DNA from: ANME-2 cluster archaeon
GTDB taxonomy: Archaea > Halobacteriota > Methanosarcinia > Methanosarcinales > Methanocomedenaceae
Assembly: GCA_022353185.1 (NCBI GenBank)
Contig: JAKRWB010000171.1
Coordinates: 1-12,257, forward strand
DNA length: 12,257 nt
Direction of reading: 5' to 3'
This document shows positions 1 through 6,620 of this stretch, in pieces. Both the position numbers and the translations under genes were made by a program. Numbering within the stretch: position 1 is the stretch's first letter; each line of letters starts with the position of its first letter. The notes under the pieces are model-generated. The model ran no database searches. It was not told the DNA's origin and was given only the letters and a program-made list of their open reading frames with translations.

Positions 1-23
1 TAGACTAACTACATTCCGAATGA

Positions 24-101
24 GGAGAAATGGAAAAAATAGAAAAACAATCTCGTTTAGGGGTGCGAAATAAGAGCCACAATTCCATATTCATAAAAAA
101 A
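24..101 (-). terminator. T-rich candidate terminator of the cbi operon
   Basis: Read on the minus strand, the region just after the cbiO stop codon contains a run of seven T (complement of 95-101), followed further on by runs of T6 and T5 within 24-50. Archaeal transcription commonly ends at such T tracts without a hairpin, and I see no strong stem here. No other gene is evident in bases 1-135, so this is the likely 3' end of the cbiMNQO transcript. The call rests on composition and position only. Confidence 0.35.
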
Positions 102-135
102 TCACTGCTTACCAGAATTATAAAATGAAAATGTT

Positions 136-1479
136 TCATACCTTTTCAATGCTGCACTGGATATGGCGATTGCCGCCTTGGTTGCGCTCATCCACCCGCT
201 TTTTCACCAGTTCAGCCATTCCGCCGCTGGCAAGTACCAGACAGTCCAGGCCCCGCAGTGCTGAAAGCATGGCAGACTGGATGACATCCACATCAAAATC
301 CGGATGTATCCCTGCCTTTGCAGCCGTCACCTTGGCAGAAGTACCCATAGCACCTACTTTATCAAAAGTTGCCCCATTAAGCAATGCCTGGACCTCTTCA
401 ATATCCACATTCTTTGAACCGCCTTCAATCACCCTTGGTATCTGGACCACTAAGATACGACCGGTTTTAGACAAAAGTGAGCCCCTTACATTTTCAACCA
501 GCACTTCATCCCCTGCAGCAGCATCAGATAGCGCCTTGCCGGTAGCTTCCTGCTCTGAATACAGCGCTGCTACTATGGTGCCTTCCCGCATGCACAGCCC
601 TACCTGCTGCCTCTTTTGGATATCACAATCTGCCACTGCACATCTGACCCCGATATAGGGACTCTCCATAGAGTCCATCAGGTCAAGGAGTGTCATGGGA
701 GCATGCCCTTCAGCAATGCCCCTGGCTTCAAATTCCCTGAATGTCTCAACTATGGCAGGGAGTTTTAGTTTTGTATGCTCCATAAGTGCCCTGTCAGAAA
801 AAATGCGGCTTGGGTGACCTGAACTGTATATCTGCCCCCCCTTCAGAACATACACCACATCAGCCCATCTGGATGCAAGGTCCACATCATGTGTGGAGAT
901 GATTATAGTCTTTCCGAGATGTTTCAATTCATTGAGCAGTTCCATAATCTCACTGGCACCGGCAGGGTCAAGATTGGACAGGGGCTCGTCAAGGATGATA
1001 ACATCAGGCTCCATGGCGACCACGCCTGCAATTGCAACCTTTTTCTTCTGTCCACTACTCAGGTGATGGGGCGGTTTGTCCCTGAGTTCGGTGAGGCCCA
1101 TAGATTCAAGGGTGCGGGTTACACAACTTTCGACCTCTTCTTCAGTGAGTCCCAAATTGACAGGACCAAAAGCCACATCATGATATACGGTGGGGGCAAA
1201 TAGCTGGTCATTGGAGTTCTGGAACACAATCCCAATCTGCTTCCTGATTTCATTCAGGGAGCGTGAATCATAATGCAACGACCTGTCGTGAAAAAGCACC
1301 TCGCCATGCTGGGGTTTCAGGGTACCGTTAAATAATAGGAATAATGTTGATTTCCCTGAACCATTTGGGCCAACAAAGGCTATCTTCTTACCCGTTTCAA
1401 TTGTAATGTCAATCCCATCAATAGCCTGTGTCCCGTCAGGGTATGCATATTTCAGGTCTCGTGTTTCAATAATGACCAT
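136..1479 (-). CDS. cbiO: CbiO/NikO-type ATPase of an ECF cobalt/nickel importer, with a long C-terminal extension
   Basis: This is the cytoplasmic ATPase that powers Co2+ or Ni2+ uptake with CbiQ, CbiM and CbiN. The ABC domain fills residues 1 to about 240: Walker A GPNGSGKST (37-45), Q-loop Gln87, signature LSSGQKKKV (140-148), Walker B VIILDEP (160-166), D-loop SNLD (168-171) and switch His197. The SSGQ signature is typical of CbiO-type proteins. The start is ATG with GAGG eight bases upstream, and the gene begins 9 bases after the cbiQ stop. The protein is 447 residues, whereas ordinary CbiO proteins have about 250-290. The extra part (about 272-447) is a separate folded-looking region with several Cys and His residues and Gly-rich loops (GAMGTSAK 376-383, ASGGM 417-421). 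I do not recognise that region; it may be regulatory. The choice between cobalt and nickel cannot be read from the ATPase. Confidence 0.93.
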   Translation of the reverse strand: MVIIETRDLKYAYPDGTQAIDGIDITIETGKKIAFVGPNGSGKSTLFLLFNGTLKPQHGEVLFHDRSLHYDSRSLNEIRKQIGIVFQNSNDQLFAPTVYHDVAFGPVNLGLTEEEVESCVTRTLESMGLTELRDKPPHHLSSGQKKKVAIAGVVAMEPDVIILDEPLSNLDPAGASEIMELLNELKHLGKTIIISTHDVDLASRWADVVYVLKGGQIYSSGHPSRIFSDRALMEHTKLKLPAIVETFREFEARGIAEGHAPMTLLDLMDSMESPYIGVRCAVADCDIQKRQQVGLCMREGTIVAALYSEQEATGKALSDAAAGDEVLVENVRGSLLSKTGRILVVQIPRVIEGGSKNVDIEEVQALLNGATFDKVGAMGTSAKVTAAKAGIHPDFDVDVIQSAMLSALRGLDCLVLASGGMAELVKKRVDERNQGGNRHIQCSIEKV

Positions 1480-1488
1480 GTTTTTTCC

Positions 1489-2271
1489 TCAGACTGCAGG
1501 CATATGATTCGTGGTAATGAAAAGGGCGATGATGGATACAAGGTATAGGGAAGTGATGAGCAATTCGGGAGTACTAATGGGATTTTTTGGGGTGAACATG
1601 GCCAGTTTTCCGTCATAGCACCTGGAGTTCATGGCCAGGTACAGTTTTTCCCCCTGTTCCCATGACCTGATGAACAGGGTACCTGCCAGCATGGCAGTGG
1701 AACGAAGCGAACTCAGTATATCCTTATACCCCAGCCGTACCGTTTGGGCGAATTTTATGCTCACTGCTACCTCAAGAAGTACAAAAATGTAGCGATATAT
1801 CAGCATGGACAACTCGATAATGACATCCGGCACCCTGGATGATTTGAGCACCGAAAAGAGTTCGACCATTGGTGTTGTGAGTGCCAGGAAGAACAGGCAG
1901 AACATTCCGCTAAGAGTACGCGCCATCACCAGAACCGCCATGTCCAGCCCCTGACTACTGATTACAAGGTGATAGCCGGCAATATTCATTGCTGCAATTT
2001 CATGACCCGAACCAAAAAAGAACAGTATAATAATGGACCCCGTGGCTGCAAATCCCAATGGCAAAATTATAAGTTGTAGGTAGAACTTAATCGGTACCTT
2101 CGCGAAAACAATTGTTGCAAAGCTCATGCACAAAGCTATGAACAGGGGTGTTGCAGGGGATGTGGCCGATACACCGAAAAGCAGCCCCATAGCCACCACG
2201 GCTAGCTTGAGATAATTATTGCTGTAACGTAGCGGGCTAATCAGTGCATAGTCATCCAGCATGTTGTTCAT
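1489..2271 (-). CDS. cbiQ: CbiQ-type transmembrane T component of the cobalt/nickel importer
   Basis: CbiQ is the membrane coupling subunit that links the CbiO ATPase to the substrate-capturing CbiMN part. The protein is about 260 residues with several hydrophobic segments. Near the C terminus it has the family's conserved coupling segment, LFIRSWEQGEKLYLAMNSRC (about residues 199-218), which matches the usual pattern of an Arg-Ser-x-Glu run followed by LAM-x-x-R-x-YDG. The preceding helix around MLIYRYIFVLLE also fits the family. The start is ambiguous. A TTG at 2277 would overlap the cbiN stop, but a GGA lies only two bases before it. The ATG at 2271 has that GGA eight bases upstream and is preferred. 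A third ATG at 2262 is possible. The gene is translationally linked to cbiN on one side and to cbiO (9-base gap) on the other. Confidence 0.92.
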   Translation of the reverse strand: MNNMLDDYALISPLRYSNNYLKLAVVAMGLLFGVSATSPATPLFIALCMSFATIVFAKVPIKFYLQLIILPLGFAATGSIIILFFFGSGHEIAAMNIAGYHLVISSQGLDMAVLVMARTLSGMFCLFFLALTTPMVELFSVLKSSRVPDVIIELSMLIYRYIFVLLEVAVSIKFAQTVRLGYKDILSSLRSTAMLAGTLFIRSWEQGEKLYLAMNSRCYDGKLAMFTPKNPISTPELLITSLYLVSIIALFITTNHMPAV

Positions 2272-2273
2272 GT

Positions 2274-2609
2274 TCAATTTCCGGGTTTCGATATGTTTGT
2301 ATTAGAGGATTTTGTGGATTGAGTTGATTGAATGGACTGGTTCTTACCTCTGTAATATCCGAAAAAGTATCCTATGACTAGGGCTCCGAGCGCGGCCTGG
2401 AGGGCAAAGAGAAGGCTTTCTATCTCACCGCTGGGAGGCTCCCAGAAAGGTTGGGCAATGGGTTCATAAGTGCCTCCCGTCAATTCATCTATCACGTTCC
2501 CAGCCTGGCCATCCGCCCCACCAAATTCTGCGTCGGTATTAGCGGAAATATAAATGAACTGGGCCGTGAAGATCAGGATTATGATGGCCACGATGATTTC
2601 TAATTTCAT
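2274..2609 (-). CDS. cbiN: CbiN, small accessory membrane subunit of the cobalt importer
   Basis: CbiN is a two-helix membrane protein that works with CbiM to load Co2+ into the ECF importer. Helix 1 is about residues 4-22 and helix 2 about 64-85. Between them lies the diagnostic extracytoplasmic loop with GADGQA (31-36), then EPPSGEIESLLFALQAALGA (57-76), a very characteristic CbiN segment. The start ATG overlaps the cbiM stop by four bases (ATGA) and has an AGGGG-like ribosome binding site. The protein (111 residues) is slightly long: after the usual YYRGK end it carries a polar tail of about 20 residues rich in Ser, Thr, Gln and Asn. A separate CbiN mildly favours cobalt over nickel as substrate, since many nickel systems use NikN or NikL instead, but this is inference. 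Confidence 0.93.
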   Translation of the reverse strand: MKLEIIVAIIILIFTAQFIYISANTDAEFGGADGQAGNVIDELTGGTYEPIAQPFWEPPSGEIESLLFALQAALGALVIGYFFGYYRGKNQSIQSTQSTKSSNTNISKPGN

Positions 2610-3301
2610 GTTGTCAACCCCTTTATCTTGCGCAATCCCGCTTCCCCTATAACGTCCAGTTTTACCAGCACGTCACCTTTGACCTGTATCACGTACTTAA
2701 AGATGAGCGCAGTTATGGCTCCTTCCATAATAGCCAGTGGAAGCTGGGTGAGGGCAAAGATGGCTGCAAAGGCTTGAAATGATGCAATCACACCCCCGAC
2801 TTGTGCTGGGAATGCCAGGGCCAGTTCCAGTGAGGTCACCAGGTAGGTGACTATGTCTGCCATGGCTGTAGCCAGGAACACGGTGAAATAGAAATTAAGA
2901 CCCGCTTTCATACCTATTTTATAAATCAGATATGCGATGACCGGGCCGGCGATTCCCATGGAAAATACATTGGCCCCCAGTGTGGTCAGGCCGCCGTGTG
3001 CTAAGAACAGGGCCTGGTACATCAGCACTATCATGCTGAGAACGGCTGAGATGGCTGGCCCGAAGAGGATTGCCGCCATGCCGGTGCCGGTGGGATGGGA
3101 GCAGCTTCCGGTTACTGATGGGAGTTTCAGGGAGGACAGGACGAAGATATATGCTCCTGATACTGCCAGCAGGGGTAAAAGGTCGCGTTTATCCTCCATA
3201 AGTTTGTTCAGTTTGTGAATTCCATATAGTATCACAGGTATAGATATAGCAAACCATATCTGCCACCAGGGGCCGGGTAAAAAGCCTTCCATTATATGCA
3301 T
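2606..3301 (-). CDS. cbiM: CbiM, substrate-capturing S component of the cobalt/nickel importer
   Basis: CbiM is the multi-helix membrane subunit that binds Co2+ or Ni2+. In the related NikM structures the metal is held by the amino group of Met1, by His2 and by an internal His. That fixes the start: ATG at 3301 gives MHIMEGFLPG, the classical N terminus, with GGTGAT four bases upstream. An upstream in-frame GTG at 3310 would add three residues, bury His2 and overlap the ribosome binding site, so it is rejected. The protein is then 231 residues, a normal length. The internal metal-loop motif SVTGSCSHPTGTG is at about 62-74, with His69 the probable third ligand, followed by AILFGPAISAV. It is the first gene of the cbiMNQO operon and overlaps cbiN by four bases. 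Upstream lie an inverted repeat and a TATA-like box. Confidence 0.94.
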   Translation of the reverse strand: MHIMEGFLPGPWWQIWFAISIPVILYGIHKLNKLMEDKRDLLPLLAVSGAYIFVLSSLKLPSVTGSCSHPTGTGMAAILFGPAISAVLSMIVLMYQALFLAHGGLTTLGANVFSMGIAGPVIAYLIYKIGMKAGLNFYFTVFLATAMADIVTYLVTSLELALAFPAQVGGVIASFQAFAAIFALTQLPLAIMEGAITALIFKYVIQVKGDVLVKLDVIGEAGLRKIKGLTT

Positions 3302-3329
3302 ATGTATCACCGGTTGAATTTCTTATATT

Positions 3330-3369
3330 AAATCAAGTAAATTGATGTTATAACAAGTTTACTTGATTT
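3330..3369. promoter_or_regulatory. Perfect 12-bp inverted repeat, candidate operator of the cbi operon
   Basis: The arms aaatcaagtaaa (3330-3341) and tttacttgattt (3358-3369) are exact reverse complements separated by 16 bases; the spacer contains a further palindrome gttataac (3347-3354). The arms have only two G/C pairs each, so a strong RNA hairpin or terminator is unlikely, while a dimeric or tetrameric repressor site fits well. It lies 29 bases upstream of the cbiM ATG and would straddle the predicted transcription start. The 16-base spacing recalls the spacing of enterobacterial NikR operators, but the half-sites differ and the regulator is unknown. Confidence 0.6.
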
Positions 3370-3379
3370 GATATGCCTG

Positions 3380-3387
3380 TATATAAG
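3380..3387 (-). promoter_or_regulatory. TATA-like box for the cbiMNQO operon
   Basis: Read on the minus strand this is CTTATATA, close to archaeal TATA boxes. Initiation about 25 bases downstream would fall near 3357, inside the inverted repeat at 3330-3369, and give a leader of roughly 55 bases before cbiM. The 124-base gap 3302-3425 holds no gene. Confidence 0.45.
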
Positions 3388-3425
3388 GATAACTAAATGT
3401 CGTTATTGGCCCGACTAGAGATGTT

Positions 3426-4403
3426 TTATTTCCTCCCACTCACCACATACACCACCGCACCCACAACCACCAGCCCCCAGTAACTGACCGCCCTGTCAAG
3501 TATGGCAATAGCAGCTGCTACTCCAACATTTACCCCCACCAATACGAACACACCCACGATGGCGAACTCCACTGCACCCAGTCCGCTGGGCGTAATGGGA
3601 AGTGCAGAAACAAGTGCTGCAGACAATGCCACAAATACAATTAACGATAGCCCAATACCGGTATTATGGACCGAAGAGAGGGACGCTACCACAAAATACA
3701 GGCGGGCAGTCTCCATGCCCCATATCACAATGGTATAGAAAATAATCAAAAATATCGAACCCTTACCAGCCGATTCATGCAGCCCCTCGGCGAAATAAAC
3801 AAATGCAGGTCTCAGTTTTGAAGGAAGCAAACCTGCAATTGTTATCTTTCCAGCCGAAAAACCAATCACTACCGAAATAAGAATTACAAGTATAGCAAAA
3901 CCAAACGCCAAAGACACCCTAATCACATGCGGTATGTCTATTCCAAATACCATGATGCTGGAAACCCCCATCAGGATGACAAGCAACAGCACGTCATAAA
4001 TGCGCTCAACATAGACCGTGCCGAAACTCTTTGATATTGGTACACCCCATGCCTTTTTCGCTAGGTAGCCCCTATAAACATCACCCATTTTGGCAGGTAC
4101 CAGGGTGTTGGCGAACCAGGATAGCATGAATATCTCACTGGCATCTTTCAACCCTGCTTTAACCCCAATATTATTGAGCAGTAACCTCCAGCGCTCACCT
4201 CGTATAGGCAGTGACCCAAAATACACGGCAGCTGCCGCCACAATGTAACCCGGGCGGGCGTCCTGTATAACCTCAATGATCCTGTCAAACTCTATCTTCG
4301 AGAACAGCAGGTATAACACAATTAGCGCCACTGCAAAAGATAGCAAAGTCCTGGGCTCAGTGAGCCTCTTTATGGGTGAGACCGACTGGTCATTATTGAC
4401 CAT
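3426..4403 (-). CDS. Standalone LPG-synthase-type (UPF0104) integral membrane protein, putative flippase
   Basis: A 325-residue integral membrane protein of the lysylphosphatidylglycerol synthase transmembrane family (PF03706/UPF0104). Family hallmarks in order: RGERWRLLLNNIG (68-80), ANTLVPAKMGDVYRGYLAKK (98-117), VERIYDVLL (132-140), and PITPSGLGAVEFAI (269-282), with about seven to eight hydrophobic segments. There is no lysyltransferase domain, so lipid aminoacylation is unlikely. In archaea such standalone domains often lie beside glycosyltransferases and are suspected to move lipid-linked sugars; that role is inferred. The stop of the upstream YYY gene shares one base with this start (TAATG), and GGTGAG sits just before it, so the two are probably co-translated. 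It is a paralogue of the C-terminal half of the gene at 6621-8411: the ANxxxPAxxGDxxRxYxxKK and ITPxxxGxxE motifs are shared. The true substrate is unknown. Confidence 0.85.
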   Translation of the reverse strand: MVNNDQSVSPIKRLTEPRTLLSFAVALIVLYLLFSKIEFDRIIEVIQDARPGYIVAAAAVYFGSLPIRGERWRLLLNNIGVKAGLKDASEIFMLSWFANTLVPAKMGDVYRGYLAKKAWGVPISKSFGTVYVERIYDVLLLVILMGVSSIMVFGIDIPHVIRVSLAFGFAILVILISVVIGFSAGKITIAGLLPSKLRPAFVYFAEGLHESAGKGSIFLIIFYTIVIWGMETARLYFVVASLSSVHNTGIGLSLIVFVALSAALVSALPITPSGLGAVEFAIVGVFVLVGVNVGVAAAIAILDRAVSYWGLVVVGAVVYVVSGRK

Positions 4404-6604
4404 TATCTCACCACTCGATAAATATGGACATTAGGATTGAAATACACCAATTCAAACCTGCCCGGATTCTTATCAAAGAGCTTCCTGGCATCATTGCCGC
4501 CGTAGCGTTCTTCCTCCACACCGCCCACATAAATATACTCCACCTGGTACCGGTCAAGTATCTGGTTCACAGTACGCATATCACTGGACATGTACACCTG
4601 CGGTACCTCCGCCCACCGCTCATCAATGGTCTCGGCCCGGTTCCTCCAGTTCTTCTCATGTCCAGCCCATCCGATTACCGTAGGCAGGCCGGTGAAGGTG
4701 GTCACATGGGTGTTCAGTCTGTACGTATTCCCTGGACTCTGAAGTACTACAGGGGTGCCGTTGAGATCGTTGAGCCACATTATAGCATTGTACTCATTTT
4801 GATACTCCTGACTGAAATATGCAGCACCGTCAAGAGTGGGTTTGTTATTGAAATTGTCAGAGCGTGAATATGTGGCAAATACAGGATACGATAGTGCAGC
4901 CAGTATCAGTATTACCGATACTATCGCAAACGTCTTTTTCTGCTCACCCATCATTCCTTTACGGTTCCACATATGGTAGAATGACACACCGGCTGCCAGC
5001 GCCCATATAAGCCAGTGCTGAACATATATCTTGAACACAGTATTGAACCTGATATATTCGGGAGATTGAATGCCAAACGAGTCCTGTATGTAAAATAGTT
5101 CACAAAACAGCGATAGCAGTGCACCCAGCAATATAAGCAAATAAACGAACTGGCGGTTAGGGTCATCCTCTTTAACCATATTGTAAACCGACATTACAAT
5201 TAGCGGAAGGATGATGATCAGTATCTGGATATTTGTCAGGTATGCCGCAATAGCTGCAAGGACAAGGCCGGATAGTATTAATTTCATATCCGGATAATAG
5301 CTGTCATAAAAACGGTCAATTGCATACACCAGAATAAAGAACAGCAAAATACCGAATACGCCAAAATAGAATATAAGCGGAGTATGGCCGTATGTGACCA
5401 GCTTTATGGAATGTGATACGCTATTGGCTATCACATGGTAGGGTAGGTACAGTACGATACTACTTATGCCCACAATAGCACACATACCCACAGTACTGAC
5501 ACATTCATTTGGAGATGGGGCCATAATCCGACCCACAAAGCTGCGTTGTTTCCCCGATGTGGCAGATACCCGTATTCTCCATGCCAACATAACAATAACA
5601 AAAAATATGGCATAGGTTGGATAGTCCCACGAGTTCAACGGGAACATGAATCCCAGTAACAGGGCGACCGCTGCCAGTGCAGGCTTGTTGTATTCCTTCC
5701 CCTGAAGTAGCAAATTCAACAACAGGGCAATCATTAAAAGCTGGAATGCTATTGCAATCATATGAGCATGAAGGTCTCCCTGGATGAAACTGAAATAAGG
5801 GAACTCGTTGATGGTGTTTGGAATCACCCTGCTGGTGGGCCAGTAGTTGTATGTAGACAGACGTGTCAACACATCTCCGGCAGGGACATTGAACACACTG
5901 TAATATTTTGGAATGAATAATATCACCATCAACTGGACAAATCCGGCCAGGTTGCCAAAGATTACTACGAATGCCATTACCACTAGTCCGAATATGCGGC
6001 TGCGTGTTAAATGCTCCCCAAGTCCGTAAGCTGCCGTGGCAGAAAGAGCAAACATGGATGCCACACCCAGATTGAACCCTATTGTAGGGAGGACGCCTGA
6101 GAGCTTGATCAGGTTGGCAGCCACCAGGTAACCAAAATAATAGTACTGCATGGGTTCGCCTGAGAGCCAGGGGTCCATAGGGGGGAAACTGGTGCTCCGG
6201 AGTATGATGTTGATAAAACTCATGTCCATAAATTTCTCGCCACCAGTCCAGTATATTTCCGGGCGGTATGCCCGCAGTATTACAAATAACAGGAAAGCTA
6301 CAGTGAACAATACTTCAGACCTTAGCAGTGCTTTTTGGTCAAAGGGATAGCCTTTGTACGAGAACACGACCATTGATATGGAAAATACGATCAACACGGA
6401 GATGCCTACGATGATGGTACTGTATTCAAAGCCAAGGTAGGTAAGTACCCATGAGAAGTATGTCACCAGGACAAGACCCAGTATTTTTGACAGGGATACA
6501 CCCCTGTCCTGCAGGTTCCTGAATATCCATGCAGTTGTGGGCATGGCTGCCAGTCCTATAAATTCAAGAACCACCCACCATTTTATTATTTCAAACCATT
6601 CCAT
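4403..6604 (-). CDS. DUF2298 / YYY-family polytopic membrane protein, putative GT-C glycosyltransferase
   Basis: A 733-residue multi-spanning protein of the archaeal and Chloroflexi YYY family (DUF2298). The name-giving segment is clear: GGEKFMDMSFINIILRS (121-137), PPMDPWLSGEPMQYYYFGYL (141-160), with the Tyr triplet at 154-156. Other conserved stretches are EFPYFSFIQGDLHAHM (267-282), PLNSWDYPTY (322-331), and CELFYIQD through IRFNTVFKIYVQHW (501-531). A soluble C-terminal part (about 580-733) contains GLPTVIGWAGHEKNWRN (639-655) and EYIYVGGVEEERYG (689-702). Acidic residues in the first loops and many helices with a C-terminal globular part are the plan of GT-C enzymes that use polyprenyl-phosphate sugars; the biochemical function is not established. 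It begins 16 bases after the GT2 fusion gene and shares one base with the next gene, placing it in a glycan operon. Start ATG has only a weak GGCGA-like site. Confidence 0.87.
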   Translation of the reverse strand: MEWFEIIKWWVVLEFIGLAAMPTTAWIFRNLQDRGVSLSKILGLVLVTYFSWVLTYLGFEYSTIIVGISVLIVFSISMVVFSYKGYPFDQKALLRSEVLFTVAFLLFVILRAYRPEIYWTGGEKFMDMSFINIILRSTSFPPMDPWLSGEPMQYYYFGYLVAANLIKLSGVLPTIGFNLGVASMFALSATAAYGLGEHLTRSRIFGLVVMAFVVIFGNLAGFVQLMVILFIPKYYSVFNVPAGDVLTRLSTYNYWPTSRVIPNTINEFPYFSFIQGDLHAHMIAIAFQLLMIALLLNLLLQGKEYNKPALAAVALLLGFMFPLNSWDYPTYAIFFVIVMLAWRIRVSATSGKQRSFVGRIMAPSPNECVSTVGMCAIVGISSIVLYLPYHVIANSVSHSIKLVTYGHTPLIFYFGVFGILLFFILVYAIDRFYDSYYPDMKLILSGLVLAAIAAYLTNIQILIIILPLIVMSVYNMVKEDDPNRQFVYLLILLGALLSLFCELFYIQDSFGIQSPEYIRFNTVFKIYVQHWLIWALAAGVSFYHMWNRKGMMGEQKKTFAIVSVILILAALSYPVFATYSRSDNFNNKPTLDGAAYFSQEYQNEYNAIMWLNDLNGTPVVLQSPGNTYRLNTHVTTFTGLPTVIGWAGHEKNWRNRAETIDERWAEVPQVYMSSDMRTVNQILDRYQVEYIYVGGVEEERYGGNDARKLFDKNPGRFELVYFNPNVHIYRVVR

Positions 6605-6620
6605 AACTGTATCGCCAATG

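Noticed and set aside
30..128. A 32-codon plus-strand frame preceded by GAGGAG, encoding a very basic peptide
   Set aside because: The AGGAG is only two bases from the ATG, the peptide has no recognisable feature, and the region is better explained as the T-rich end of the cbi transcript on the other strand.
125..658. A 177-codon plus-strand frame opposite cbiO
   Set aside because: It lies entirely opposite a clear coding region, is low in complexity (Ser/Thr/Pro rich) and resembles no family; it is an antisense shadow.
3330..3369. Reading the cbi inverted repeat as a transcription terminator for the upstream membrane protein gene
   Set aside because: The stem has only two G/C pairs per arm with a 16-base loop and no following T tract on the minus strand; its place at the predicted start site fits an operator better.
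4424..4867. A 147-codon plus-strand frame opposite the YYY gene
   Set aside because: It mirrors conserved C-terminal motifs of the YYY protein on the opposite strand and has no protein family features of its own.
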